From positions 1-40,528 of the forward strand of contig NZ_SMNT01000050.1 of the NCBI RefSeq assembly GCF_004348265.1: a DNA stretch of 40,528 nt, in the 5' to 3' direction. Of the stretch, positions 1 through 8,845 are shown one piece after another. The DNA comes from Methylobacterium segetis (GTDB lineage: Bacteria > Pseudomonadota > Alphaproteobacteria > Rhizobiales > Beijerinckiaceae). The notes beneath the pieces were generated by a model, which saw only the letters and a program-made list of their open reading frames with translations, did no database searches and had not been told where the DNA came from. The stretch's first letter is position 1. Every line of letters starts with the position of its first letter. A program made the translations under genes and the position numbers.

Positions 1-212
1 ATGCCGAGGCCGCCGCGAAGACGGATATCGGCTGGGGTCACCAGATCCGGAGCTACGTGCTGCAGCCCTATCAGCTCGTGAAGGACCTGCGCACGGGGAC
101 ACAATCGACGAGCCCGGACGACGTGCTCGACGGAGACATCGACCCGTTCATGGAGGCCTCGCTCGCCCAGCGCCTCTACGGCGGCGCCGACGCGGTCGAG
201 GACATCGACTGA
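1..212 (+). CDS. prfB: Peptide chain release factor 2, C-terminal end (partial)
   Basis: This is the last 69 codons of a gene that begins before the window, read in the frame starting at base 3. RF2 recognises UGA and UAA stop codons and releases the finished peptide from the ribosome. The visible part carries the conserved RF2 tail: the [15 protein letters not shown] stretch, then [12 protein letters not shown], a [12 protein letters not shown] block and the closing LAQRLYGG. The GGQ catalytic loop and the usual programmed frameshift site lie upstream and cannot be checked. A short GC-rich inverted repeat follows the stop. The next gene runs convergently. Identity is firm from the tail motifs alone. 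Confidence 0.93.
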   Translation, partial: AEAAAKTDIGWGHQIRSYVLQPYQLVKDLRTGTQSTSPDDVLDGDIDPFMEASLAQRLYGGADAVEDID

Positions 213-216
213 GGAA

Positions 217-234
217 CGGGGCGCCTGGGCCCCG
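217..234. terminator. Small hairpin between prfB and the M23 gene
   Basis: Arms of 6 bp (CGGGGC at 217-222, GCCCCG at 229-234) with a 6-base loop lie in the 31-bp gap between two convergent genes. There is no T-run on either side, so it is a weak terminator candidate. Confidence 0.35.
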
Positions 235-243
235 CTCCGGCGC

Positions 244-1386
244 TCAGGGCGCGTTGAATTGCCACGCGTCGAGGTCGGCGCCGGCCCTGAGGAAACGTTG
301 CGGATCGACGGGCTCCCCGTCGATCCGGGTCTCGTAATGCAGGTGGCTCCCGGTCGAGCGGCCGGTCGACCCGACGCGGCCGACGACGTCGCCGGCCCGC
401 ACCCACTGGCCCGGCGTCACGGCCAGGCGCGCCAGATGCGCGTAGCGCGTGACGACGCCGTGGCCGTGGTCGATCTCGACCATGTTGCCGTAGCCGCCCG
501 CCGGTTCGGCGGCGGTGACGTGCCCCGACGCGGTGGCGCGCGCGGGCTCCCCGAATTCCGCTTTGAGATCGAGCCCGGTATGGAGCGCGAGCCCTCTGGT
601 GAAGGGGTCGAGACGCGTGCCGAAGGCGCTCGACAGGCTGAACGCGCCGAGGATGGGGCGGCGCAGCGGCAGGTCCGCGGCGATCCGGCGCAGACGCTGC
701 TCGTCGCCGCGCGCCCGCTGAGCCTGGGCGAGCGCCAGGGCGAAGGGGTCGCCACTGACCGGCACGAGCGGGCCGCCGAGACCGGCCGCGGGACGCTCCA
801 GGCGGTGCGGTTCGAGGCCGGTCCGGGCGACGAGATTGCGCAGGCGCTCGGCACCGCGCCCGGCCCGAGCTGCGATGCGGCCGAGGCTGCGCGTCTGCGC
901 CTCCGTGAAGCGATCGAGCGTCCGCTCCAGCCAGGCGAGCCGGATGCCGGCGTCGCGGGCGGAGCGGCGGCCGGGACCCCCGTCGCCGGGGCGGAGTTCT
1001 CGATCGAGCGGACCCGCGTCGGGCAGCGCACCGGTCCGGGACGGGTCGGGCACGCCATCGCCGACAAGGTCCGCGATTGCCGCCTGTCGGCGCTCGAGCC
1101 CGGCCTGACGGTCGGTCAGGGCCGAGAGGCGGCTCTCCACGCCGTCGATATCGGCGACGCGCTGGGTGGCGGCGCGGTCGAGGCTCGCCTGCAGGTCCAA
1201 GATCCGGGCCTCGTAGGCGGCGCGCATCGCGACCTGCCGCTCCACGAAGCGCGCCAGCACGGTGTCGTGGAAGACGAGGACATAGGTCGCTGCCGCGGCC
1301 CAGAGCGTCGTGACGACGAGGCCGATGCCGAGCGCGATCCGTCCGGCGCGGAGCGGCGAGGTGGCGGCCCGAAAGGTGAGTGGCAT
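244..1386 (-). CDS. M23 family metallopeptidase, membrane-anchored
   Basis: Likely peptidoglycan endopeptidase, or a regulator of one, anchored in the inner membrane and acting in the periplasm. From the ATG at 1386 it has 380 residues. One transmembrane segment lies near residues 16-40. A long Ala/Arg-rich helical, probably coiled-coil stretch with a poorly conserved linker runs to about 240. The C-terminal LytM/M23 domain spans about 245-370. The zinc and active-site residues are visible: HTGLD (H269, D273) and SHLHYE (H348, H350), plus YAHL before them. A TTG at 1422 would add 12 residues, but neither start has a strong ribosome site; ATG was preferred. The layout resembles NlpD/EnvC-type or DipM-like proteins, but its exact partner cannot be told. 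It lies downstream of bcp on the same strand with a 172-bp gap, so it is probably transcribed separately. Confidence 0.85.
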   Translation of the reverse strand: MPLTFRAATSPLRAGRIALGIGLVVTTLWAAAATYVLVFHDTVLARFVERQVAMRAAYEARILDLQASLDRAATQRVADIDGVESRLSALTDRQAGLERRQAAIADLVGDGVPDPSRTGALPDAGPLDRELRPGDGGPGRRSARDAGIRLAWLERTLDRFTEAQTRSLGRIAARAGRGAERLRNLVARTGLEPHRLERPAAGLGGPLVPVSGDPFALALAQAQRARGDEQRLRRIAADLPLRRPILGAFSLSSAFGTRLDPFTRGLALHTGLDLKAEFGEPARATASGHVTAAEPAGGYGNMVEIDHGHGVVTRYAHLARLAVTPGQWVRAGDVVGRVGSTGRSTGSHLHYETRIDGEPVDPQRFLRAGADLDAWQFNAP

Positions 1387-1558
1387 CGAAACCGACCGGC
1401 GAGGCGAGCCGGCATTAGGCAACGATCAAGGTTAACGAACCGAGAAGGAAAGGTCAGGGAAGGCGGCGCGCCCGGCGGGCCATGCCCTCGCGAGACAGGT
1501 TCTCCGCCGGGCGGTTCCTGCGCCCGGCCCGCTCTCGCTGCCCGGGGCGGCCGGGCGT

Positions 1559-2026
1559 CTATCCGAGGTCGCGGGCGGCCTGCAGCACCTCGTCGGCATG
1601 GCCCGGCACCTTCACCTTCGGCCAGATCCGCGCGATGCGGCCCTCGCGGTCGATGAGCATCGTGGTGCGCTCCACGCCCATGTATTTGCGGCCGTACATG
1701 CTCTTCTCGGCCCAGACGCCGTAGGCTTCGAGCATCGTCTTCGCCTCGTCCGAGGCGAGGGGAAAGGCGAGGCCGTACTTCGTCCGGAACTTGTCGTGGC
1801 TCTTCACCGAATCGGGCGAGACTCCGATCACCCGCGCATCGGCGGCGGAGAACGCCTCGAGGAGACCGTTGAAGCCCTGTGCCTCGAGCGTGCAGCCGCT
1901 CGTGTCGTCCTTCGGGTAGAAGTAGAGCACGACCTTGTGACCCTTCAGGTCGGCGAGACGGATTGTCTCCGCGCCCGCGCCGGGCAAATCGAAATCGGGG
2001 GCGGGATCGCCGGTCTCGAGGGCCAT
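1559..2026 (-). CDS. bcp: Thioredoxin-dependent peroxiredoxin (Bcp/PrxQ)
   Basis: A 155-residue cytoplasmic peroxidase that reduces hydrogen peroxide and organic hydroperoxides using thioredoxin. The AhpC/TSA fold is full length. The peroxidatic cysteine is C45 in the motif TSGCTLEAQGF. Position 50, where E. coli Bcp has its resolving cysteine, is Gln here, so the enzyme is a 1-Cys type or uses an external thiol. The ATG at 2026 has a strong ribosome site (GAAAGGAAGG, 4 bases upstream); reading further upstream in frame only enters the antisense of the next gene. It is divergent from the YhdP-like gene, sharing a 138-bp promoter region. Confidence 0.92.
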   Translation of the reverse strand: MALETGDPAPDFDLPGAGAETIRLADLKGHKVVLYFYPKDDTSGCTLEAQGFNGLLEAFSAADARVIGVSPDSVKSHDKFRTKYGLAFPLASDEAKTMLEAYGVWAEKSMYGRKYMGVERTTMLIDREGRIARIWPKVKVPGHADEVLQAARDLG

Positions 2027-2164
2027 CGTGCCTTCCTTTCGGCCGATTATGAGTGTGGGGTGCGGAGCGCCATCCGCGAGACGCCCGAACGGCGGCAATG
2101 AAACACGGATGTCCCTCGATCCTCTAGGCCGAGTGGGCAAGCCGATCCAGCGGTCAAGGTTCGA

Positions 2165-5100
2165 ATGGTTGAGGATACCGCCCAGGGAGTTCGGCCGAAG
2201 CCGCCGGCCCGTGGCTGGGGGGGCATCTGCCTCCTGACGGCGCTCTGCCTCGTCTTCGTCCTCGGGCTCGGCATCGGCGTCGCCCTCCTGCGCCTCACCT
2301 ACGGCCCGCTGCGGATCGACGGTCTCTCCACGCAAGTCGCCTCGGCGATCGCCGACCGGATCGGCCCCGGCTGGAAGATCACGCTGCGCGATTCGGCCCT
2401 CGAACTCGACAGCGAGCGCTCCCTCGCCCTGCGGGTGGCCGGGCTCGACATTCGCAATCCTCAGGGCGCACTCGTGGTGCGGGCGCCCCTCGCCGTCGTC
2501 AGCCTCGACACCTGGAGCCTGCTGCGTCTGGCGGTGCAGCCGCGCTCGATCGAGTTCCGCGACCTGCAGATGACCGCGCTCGTGCACCGGGACGGCTCGA
2601 TCGCCTTCGCCGCCTCCGAGCCCGCCCATCCCGGCGAGGCCAAGCCGCACACCCTGCCGAGCGTGGACCCCGCACGCGGCACGGTCTCCCCGCTCTCGGC
2701 GGCGGTGGCCTCGATCTTCGGGGTGGTGCTCGATTCGGCGGGCGTGGTCGGCGCCCTCGACCGGGCCCGGATCACGAACGCCCGTCTCACGCTGGTGGAC
2801 GACGACGCCCGCGAGCGGGCGGTGTTCGAACGGGTGAACGGCCTGTTCGGGCGCGACGCCACGCAGGAGGCCCGCATCTTCGAATTGCGCATCGACGGGC
2901 CGCACGGCGAGTGGCGCTTCGGCGGCAACCTGCGCGAGGCCGGTGGCCCGAAGCGGACCGGCATCATCACCCTCGACGATCTGCCCGTGACGGACCTTCT
3001 GCTGCTCTCCGGCCAGTCGCGGCTGCCCGTCACCACCGACCTCAAGCTCTCGGCCAAGGCTCATGTCGCCCTCGACGGCGGGCGCATCGAGGCCATGACG
3101 GCGACCCTGCGCACGAGCGACGGCAACCTCCTGATCGAGGAGAAGGACTTCAACCCCGTCACGATCGAGAGCGTTCAGGCCAGCGCGAGCTGGGACGAGG
3201 CGAACCGGGCCCTCAAGCTCGACGCGCTCGACTATCTCGGCGCCGGCAACGCGGTGCATCTCACCGGCGCCTGGACCGAGAGCCCGGCCGGTGCCGACAC
3301 AGCCTGGACCGCGACGCTGACCGGGCGCGACGCGGTGCTGCGGGGCGCCAGCGCCGCCGACAAGCCCGTGCGGATCGCGACCCTTGAGGGGCGCCTGTCC
3401 GGCCGCGCCGGCGGCATCTCGATCGACGATCTCGCCATGACGGGCGACACGTTCGGCGGGCGCATCACCGGCACGATCGGCACGTCTGGCGACGACGACG
3501 GGCTCACCCTCCACGTGACAGCCCAGAACGCCGACGTGCGCACCGCGCTGCGCCTCTGGCCGGAGCACATCGCTCCGCCGACGCGGAACTACCTGTCGGA
3601 CGAGCTGCGCGCCGGCCGGGTCGACAATGTCGATATCGCCGTCGACATGTCCGCCGCCGAGCTCGCGGCCGCCACCCGAGGCGACCCGATGCCGGACAAC
3701 GCGGTGCGGATCGCCTTCGGCGTCTCCGATGCGACGCTGAACGTCTCCGCGGACGCACCGCCGCTGACGAAGGGCCGCGTGAGCGGCGTGATCACCGGGC
3801 GCACCACCACGATCCGCGGCGTCACCGCCGACATTCGCGTGTCCGAGGGGCGCAGCCTCGCCATCACCGACGGCAGCTTCGTCATCCCCGAGATCGCGCC
3901 CGACAGGGTCGTGGCGCAGATCGGCTTCCACCTGGGCGGGGGCGCGGACGCGCTCGCGGCGCTGCTTCAGACCAAGATGTTCAAGAGCCTCGCCAACGCC
4001 GACCTCGACCCGGCGACCGTGCGCGGCAACGCGGATCTTCGCATCGACTTCCCCCTGAACCTGAAGCACCTGCCGGAACTCGCAGACCTGCCCGTGGTGC
4101 TCGGGGGCACCCTCACCGATCTCTCGGTGGACAAGGTGTTCGGCAAGGAGAAACTCGAGAGCGGCAAGTTCGCGGTGGGCTACGACCGGGGCGGCTTCTC
4201 GCTCAAGGGCGACGGCCGGATCGGCGGATCGCCGATCTCGGTGGATCTGCGCCAGCCGAAGGCCGGGGGATCCGGCGAGGCGCTGGTGAGCCTCACCCTC
4301 GACGAGGCCTTGCGGGTGCGCAAGGGCCTGCCGGGCGCGCCGCAGCTCTCCGGGCCGATCGCGGTCAAGGCCGTGGTTCCCGTCGGACGCTCGGGATCGG
4401 GCAAGGGCGCCGTGCGGGTCGAGGCGGACCTCGCGAGGGCCGGCATCGACGGCCTCGTGCCGGGCTTCGTGAAGCCCGCCGGAAAGCCCGGGCGCCTCAC
4501 CTTCAACCTGATCGACAACGGGCCCGGCAGCCCGACAGACTTGCGCGACATCGTGCTCGACGCGGCGCCCGCGAGCGCCCGCGGCAGCGCCGTTCTCGGG
4601 GCCGACGGGGGCATCGACCGGGCGGAATTCACCACCCTCAAGCTCTCACCCGGCGACGAGATGCGGGTGAGCGTCGAGCGCAGCGGCGCCGGCTACCGGG
4701 TCGGGGTCAAGGGTGCCGTGGCGGATGCCCGGCCCTTCCTGCGCTCGCTGTCGAGCCCGGACGGCAAGTCGGCGAAGGATGCGGGCGCGAAGGAGATCGA
4801 GGCGGATCTCTCCCTCAACATCCTGACCGGCTTCAACGACGAGGCGCTGACGGCCGCAAGCCTCAAGCTGTCGATGCGCGGGCGGGAGGTTCGCCAGGCG
4901 AGCTTCCAGGGGCGCTTCCGCTCCGCGCCGTTCACGGCGAACATCGCCCGCGGCGAGCGCGGAGTGCCGGTCCTCAACGTCGATTCGGCGGATGCCGGGG
5001 CGACGCTGCGCTTCGTCGACGTCTATCGCCGGATGTATGGCGGTCGCCTCCTCCTCAACGTCGCGATGAACGACGGGCCTCAGGCCGGCGCGGTCAACAT

Positions 5101-5614
5101 CCGCAACTTCGCCCTGCGCAACGAGCCGGCCCTGTCGAGCATCATGGCGCAGGGACCGGCGAGCAGCGAGGTCACGGATTCCCGCGGGCGCCGGCGCGTC
5201 GTGCAGGGTCAGGCGAGCGACGTCAGCTTCGACCGCATGCGGGCGAACTTCGTGCGCACGGGCAGTCGCGTGGATTTCGCGGACGCGGCGATCTCCAACG
5301 CCGCGATGGGCTTCACGCTCAGCGGCTATCTCGACACGGGCCGCGAGCGCACGGACATCAACGGCACCTTCGTGCCGCTCTACGGGCTCAACAACGTGGT
5401 GGCGCAGGTGCCCCTGTTCGGTCCCCTGCTCGCAGGCGGGCACAACGAGGGCCTGTTCGCGGTAAATTTCCGCGTCGCGGGCAAGCTCGGCTCGCCCGAC
5501 GTGAGCGTGAACCCGCTCTCGGCGGTCGCACCCGGCTTCCTGCGCAAGCTCTTCAGCGCCGGCGGCGGGCCGGACGCCTTCGCGGACGGCGTCCCGGCGG
5601 CGAGCGAGCGCTAG
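2165..5614 (+). CDS. YhdP-like AsmA-family protein (DUF3971 / AsmA-like C-terminal)
   Basis: A very large (1149-residue) envelope protein. A short cytoplasmic N-terminus is followed by one transmembrane helix (about residues 19-44). The rest is a long periplasmic body of repeated beta-rich segments typical of AsmA-like proteins, with a DUF3971-type middle and an AsmA-like C-terminal region near 900-1120. In E. coli the family members YhdP, TamB and YdbH form bridges that carry phospholipid from the inner to the outer membrane; assigning that role here is by family. No catalytic residues are expected. The ATG has AAGG five bases upstream. It ends only 5 bp from the convergent tyrS stop, so transcripts must run into each other or stop inside the genes. 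It may cooperate with other lipid-handling genes in the window (hpnL, hpnM), but nothing links them directly. Confidence 0.85.
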   Translation: MVEDTAQGVRPKPPARGWGGICLLTALCLVFVLGLGIGVALLRLTYGPLRIDGLSTQVASAIADRIGPGWKITLRDSALELDSERSLALRVAGLDIRNPQGALVVRAPLAVVSLDTWSLLRLAVQPRSIEFRDLQMTALVHRDGSIAFAASEPAHPGEAKPHTLPSVDPARGTVSPLSAAVASIFGVVLDSAGVVGALDRARITNARLTLVDDDARERAVFERVNGLFGRDATQEARIFELRIDGPHGEWRFGGNLREAGGPKRTGIITLDDLPVTDLLLLSGQSRLPVTTDLKLSAKAHVALDGGRIEAMTATLRTSDGNLLIEEKDFNPVTIESVQASASWDEANRALKLDALDYLGAGNAVHLTGAWTESPAGADTAWTATLTGRDAVLRGASAADKPVRIATLEGRLSGRAGGISIDDLAMTGDTFGGRITGTIGTSGDDDGLTLHVTAQNADVRTALRLWPEHIAPPTRNYLSDELRAGRVDNVDIAVDMSAAELAAATRGDPMPDNAVRIAFGVSDATLNVSADAPPLTKGRVSGVITGRTTTIRGVTADIRVSEGRSLAITDGSFVIPEIAPDRVVAQIGFHLGGGADALAALLQTKMFKSLANADLDPATVRGNADLRIDFPLNLKHLPELADLPVVLGGTLTDLSVDKVFGKEKLESGKFAVGYDRGGFSLKGDGRIGGSPISVDLRQPKAGGSGEALVSLTLDEALRVRKGLPGAPQLSGPIAVKAVVPVGRSGSGKGAVRVEADLARAGIDGLVPGFVKPAGKPGRLTFNLIDNGPGSPTDLRDIVLDAAPASARGSAVLGADGGIDRAEFTTLKLSPGDEMRVSVERSGAGYRVGVKGAVADARPFLRSLSSPDGKSAKDAGAKEIEADLSLNILTGFNDEALTAASLKLSMRGREVRQASFQGRFRSAPFTANIARGERGVPVLNVDSADAGATLRFVDVYRRMYGGRLLLNVAMNDGPQAGAVNIRNFALRNEPALSSIMAQGPASSEVTDSRGRRRVVQGQASDVSFDRMRANFVRTGSRVDFADAAISNAAMGFTLSGYLDTGRERTDINGTFVPLYGLNNVVAQVPLFGPLLAGGHNEGLFAVNFRVAGKLGSPDVSVNPLSAVAPGFLRKLFSAGGGPDAFADGVPAASER

Positions 5615-5619
5615 GCGCC

Positions 5620-6897
5620 TCAGCCGACCCGCAGCAGGACGTGCTTCTTGCGCCCGAAGGAGAGCTTGATCACGCCCTCTCCCGTGAGGTCACCCTCGCG
5701 CAGCACGGCACGCTCGTCCGTGACAGCCACGTCGTTCACCCGCAGGCCGCCGTTCTTGATCTGGCGCCGCGCCTCGCTCGTCGAGGGGACGAGCCTGGCA
5801 TGCTCGGGCCCGAAGGCGGTGAGCACGCCGAGGCCGGCGGAGAGGAGATCGCGCGAGACGGAGACGGTCGGGAGGTCGGCCGCGAGGCTGCCCTCCACGA
5901 AGGTCTTCCGCGCGGTCTCGGCGGCGGCGGCGGCGGCCTCGCGCCCGTGCATGAGGGCGGTCGCCTCGGTGGCGAGCACCTTCTTGGCCTCGTTGATCTC
6001 GGCACCGGCGAGGGCGCCGAGCCGCGCGATCTCGTCCATCGGCAGGAGCGTGAAGAGCTTCAGGAAGCGGACGACATCGGCATCCTCCGTGTTCCGCCAG
6101 AACTGCCAGTAATCGTAGGGCGAGAGCATCACGGCATCGAGCCAGACCGCGCCCGCGGCGGTCTTGCCCATCTTGGCGCCCGACGCCGTCGTCAGCAGCG
6201 GGCACGTCAGCCCGTAGAGCTGCGGCGTGCCGAGCCGCCGGCCGAGATCGATGCCGTTGACGATGTTGCCCCACTGGTCCGAGCCGCCCATCTGCAGGAT
6301 GCAGCCGTAGCGGCGGTTCAGCTCCACGAAGTCGTAGGACTGGAGGATCATGTAGTTGAACTCCAGGAACGAGAGTTCCTGGTCGCGCTCCAGCCGCATC
6401 CGCACGCTGTCCATCGACATCATGCGGTTGACCGAGAAGTGGCGCCCGATGTCGCGCAGCATCTCGATGTAGTTGAGCTTCGTCAGCCACTCGGCATTGT
6501 CGACCATCCGGGCGCCGTTCCCGTCCTCGCCGAAGGTGAGGAAGCGCGCGAAGGTCTTCTTGATGCCCTCCTTGTTCTCCTCGATCTGATCCAGGGTGAG
6601 GATCTTGCGCGTCTCGTCGCGCCCGGACGGGTCGCCGACGCGGGTCGTGCCGCCGCCCATCAGCGCGATCGGCTTGCCGCCGGTGGCCTGCAGCCAGTGC
6701 AGCATCATGATCGAGAGCAGGTGGCCGACATGGAGCGAGGCCGCCGTGCAATCGTAGCCCACATAGGTCGTGAGCCGCCCCTCCAGGGCCGCCGCGTCGA
6801 TCCCCGCGAGGTCCGAGCCCTGGTGGATGTAGCCGCGCTCGGTCAGGATCCGCAGGAAGTCGGATTTCGGGCTGAAGCTCTCGGGGGCGGTCGTCAT
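5620..6897 (-). CDS. tyrS: Tyrosyl-tRNA synthetase
   Basis: Class I aminoacyl-tRNA synthetase that activates tyrosine with ATP and charges tRNA-Tyr in the cytoplasm. It has 425 residues, the usual length for the bacterial TyrRS group. The HIGH motif is HVGH at 56-59 and the KMSKS motif is KMGKT at 242-246. Tyrosine-pocket motifs follow the expected order (YVGYDCTA near 45-52, [10 protein letters not shown] near 202-211). The C-terminal S4 RNA-binding domain covers about 355-420, ending in a lysine-rich [11 protein letters not shown] stretch. The start ATG at 6897 opens straight into the conserved N-terminal helix. It is divergent from anmK with 144 bp between the two starts. Confidence 0.96.
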   Translation of the reverse strand: MTTAPESFSPKSDFLRILTERGYIHQGSDLAGIDAAALEGRLTTYVGYDCTAASLHVGHLLSIMMLHWLQATGGKPIALMGGGTTRVGDPSGRDETRKILTLDQIEENKEGIKKTFARFLTFGEDGNGARMVDNAEWLTKLNYIEMLRDIGRHFSVNRMMSMDSVRMRLERDQELSFLEFNYMILQSYDFVELNRRYGCILQMGGSDQWGNIVNGIDLGRRLGTPQLYGLTCPLLTTASGAKMGKTAAGAVWLDAVMLSPYDYWQFWRNTEDADVVRFLKLFTLLPMDEIARLGALAGAEINEAKKVLATEATALMHGREAAAAAAETARKTFVEGSLAADLPTVSVSRDLLSAGLGVLTAFGPEHARLVPSTSEARRQIKNGGLRVNDVAVTDERAVLREGDLTGEGVIKLSFGRKKHVLLRVG

Positions 6898-7041
6898 GGC
6901 GCGGTCGGATCTCGATGGGTGCCGGGCGCGGGGCGTCGCAGGCGGGACAGGATCGCGGCCCGCGTGCTAGCTCCTGCGTTTGGGCACGGATGGCCGCGCT
7001 CTTAGCAGGGCGGCCGGCGAAAGGCACGGGGGCGGGACGGC

Positions 7042-8175
7042 ATGGCAATGATGCGCGCGATCGGGCTGATGAGCGGCACCTCCCTCGACGGCGTCGACGT
7101 CGCGCTCATCGAGACCGACGGCGAGCGGGTCAACGTCGTCAAGGGCCACAACAACTTCCTGGAGCCGCTGGGGCCGACCGGCTATCGCGGCTACGCGGAG
7201 GAGGAGAAGGCGCTGCTGCGCGCGGCCACCAAGGACGCGGAGAGCGTGACCGTGCCGGAGGACCGGCCCGGCCGCCTGCCGGAGGCGGAAGCCTTCGTGA
7301 CGCAGGCCCATGCCGAGGCGGTGGAGCACTTCCTCGCGGAGAACGGGCTTTCGGCCGCCGACATCGACGTGATCGGCTTCCACGGGCAGACCGTGATCCA
7401 CCGGCCCGACCACCGCATCAGCACCCAGATCGGCGACGGGCAGGCGCTCGCGCGCCGGCTCGGCATCGCCGTCGTCTCGGACCTGCGGCGGGCCGACATC
7501 GAGGCGGGCGGGCAGGGGGCGCCCCTGGTGCCGATCTTCCACAAGGCCCTCGCCGAGGCTTCGGGCTTCGACGGCCCGTTCGGCATCCTCAATATCGGCG
7601 GCGTGGCGAACGCGACCCTGATCGACTCGAAGGGCGGCGTGATCGCCTTCGATACCGGCCCCGGCAACGCGCTGATCGACGAGTGGATGCAGGAGCGCGA
7701 GAACAAGAACCTCGACGACGGCGGCCGCACCGCCGCGCGCGGCCGCCCGGACGAGTCGCTGCTCGCGTGGCTGCTGATGCACCCGTTCTTCGTCCGCAGA
7801 CCCCCGAAATCGCTGGACCGGAACTGGTTCTCGCACAAGCTCGCCGGCCAGCTCTCGACGGAGGACGGCGCGGCCACGCTCACCGCCTTCACGGCGCGCG
7901 CGGTGGCCCGTGCCCTCGACCATGCGCCCGAGGTGCCGACCCGCTGGATCGTGGCGGGCGGGGGCGCCCGCAACGGCGAGCTGGTGCGCCTGCTGCACTA
8001 CCATCTGCGCGCCGAGATCACGACCGCCGACGCGATCGGATGGTCCTCGGCCTATCTCGAGGCGCAGGCCTTCGCGCATCTCGCCGTGCGCTCGCTGAAG
8101 GGGCTGCCCATCACCTTCCCGTCGACCACCGGGGTGCGCGAGGCGATCAGCGGGGGCGTGCTAGCGCGGCCGTGA
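7042..8175 (+). CDS. anmK: Anhydro-N-acetylmuramic acid kinase
   Basis: Phosphorylates and hydrolyses 1,6-anhydro-MurNAc from peptidoglycan turnover to MurNAc-6-phosphate, the entry to cell-wall recycling. It has 377 residues, full length. The ATP-binding GLMSGTSLDGVD motif lies at about 8-19, followed by FHGQTV, the DLRRADIEAGGQGAPLVP segment, the phosphate motif FDTGPGN and a late glycine-rich VAGGGARNGEL. The start is one of three nearby ATG codons (7042, 7048, 7051); the first was kept. The McrB-domain gene follows after 10 bp and is probably co-transcribed. Neighbouring tyrS is divergent, an arrangement known for anmK in several bacteria. Confidence 0.94.
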   Translation: MAMMRAIGLMSGTSLDGVDVALIETDGERVNVVKGHNNFLEPLGPTGYRGYAEEEKALLRAATKDAESVTVPEDRPGRLPEAEAFVTQAHAEAVEHFLAENGLSAADIDVIGFHGQTVIHRPDHRISTQIGDGQALARRLGIAVVSDLRRADIEAGGQGAPLVPIFHKALAEASGFDGPFGILNIGGVANATLIDSKGGVIAFDTGPGNALIDEWMQERENKNLDDGGRTAARGRPDESLLAWLLMHPFFVRRPPKSLDRNWFSHKLAGQLSTEDGAATLTAFTARAVARALDHAPEVPTRWIVAGGGARNGELVRLLHYHLRAEITTADAIGWSSAYLEAQAFAHLAVRSLKGLPITFPSTTGVREAISGGVLARP

Positions 8176-8185
8176 CGCGGCGCCG

Positions 8186-8845
8186 ATGAGCCTCGGCCAC
8201 GCGCTCGCGCGGATCATCGCGGAATACCCGGAGGCGCGGCTCGACCCGCCGGCGAACCATCCCCTCGGCTCGGTGCTCCGCAAGGGAGCCCCGGACGAGG
8301 TCAGACGGATCCTCGGGGCGGATGCGGGGCTCCTCGTCAAGGGCAGCGCGGGCCGCGGCGCGCACTGGGCGAGCGTGCCCTGGATCGCGGTGCTCGACCC
8401 GGCCGTCACCACGAGCCCGACCCGGGGCTACTACCTCGTCTACCTGGTCCCGGCCGCTGCGGAGGCCGTGCATCTCGCCCTTGTCCAGGGCACGGTCGCG
8501 GCCCTGCGGGAGCACGGCGCCGGGGCGCAGGCGGCTCTGCGCGCCTCGGGCGAGCGGCTGCGCGGGGTGCTCGCCGATTTCGCCGGGCGGCTGCCGGTCC
8601 GGGAGATCCGCCTCGGCGGCGGGGGCGAGCTGCCGGGCGGCTACGAGGCGGCCCACATTCTCGGCCTGACCTACGGGATCGGGGCGCTCGGCGACGAGCG
8701 GCGGCTGCGGCGCGACCTCGAGACGGGGCTTGCCGCCTACCGCGCGCTCAAGGCCCGCGGGGGCCTCGCGGCGGTGCCGGGACGCGATGTGCGCGATCTC
8801 CCGCGGGATGATCGCGTCACCGTTTTCGGGCACCCCAAACGTTGA
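8186..8845 (+). CDS. Stand-alone McrB N-terminal-type domain protein (MrcB_N / DUF3578)
   Basis: A 219-residue protein consisting almost wholly of the domain found at the N-terminus of McrB-like restriction proteins, where it binds (modified) DNA. Family hallmarks are visible in order: LVKGSAGRGAHWASVPWIAV near residues 50-70, VTTSPTRGYYLVYL near 74-88, the LVQGTVAAL strand, and the late GGYEAAHILGLTYG block. There is no AAA+ GTPase domain, no nuclease and no methyltransferase next to it. It follows anmK after 10 bp, and its last 29 bases overlap the convergent EamA gene. The role is unknown; it may read DNA or nucleotide modification. The domain call is by motif memory. Confidence 0.75.
   Translation: MSLGHALARIIAEYPEARLDPPANHPLGSVLRKGAPDEVRRILGADAGLLVKGSAGRGAHWASVPWIAVLDPAVTTSPTRGYYLVYLVPAAAEAVHLALVQGTVAALREHGAGAQAALRASGERLRGVLADFAGRLPVREIRLGGGGELPGGYEAAHILGLTYGIGALGDERRLRRDLETGLAAYRALKARGGLAAVPGRDVRDLPRDDRVTVFGHPKR

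Noticed and set aside
1559..4069. A very long minus-strand open frame covering bcp and the antisense of the YhdP-like gene
   Set aside because: Only the bcp part (1559-2026) has a ribosome site and family motifs; the rest is an antisense shadow produced by high GC.
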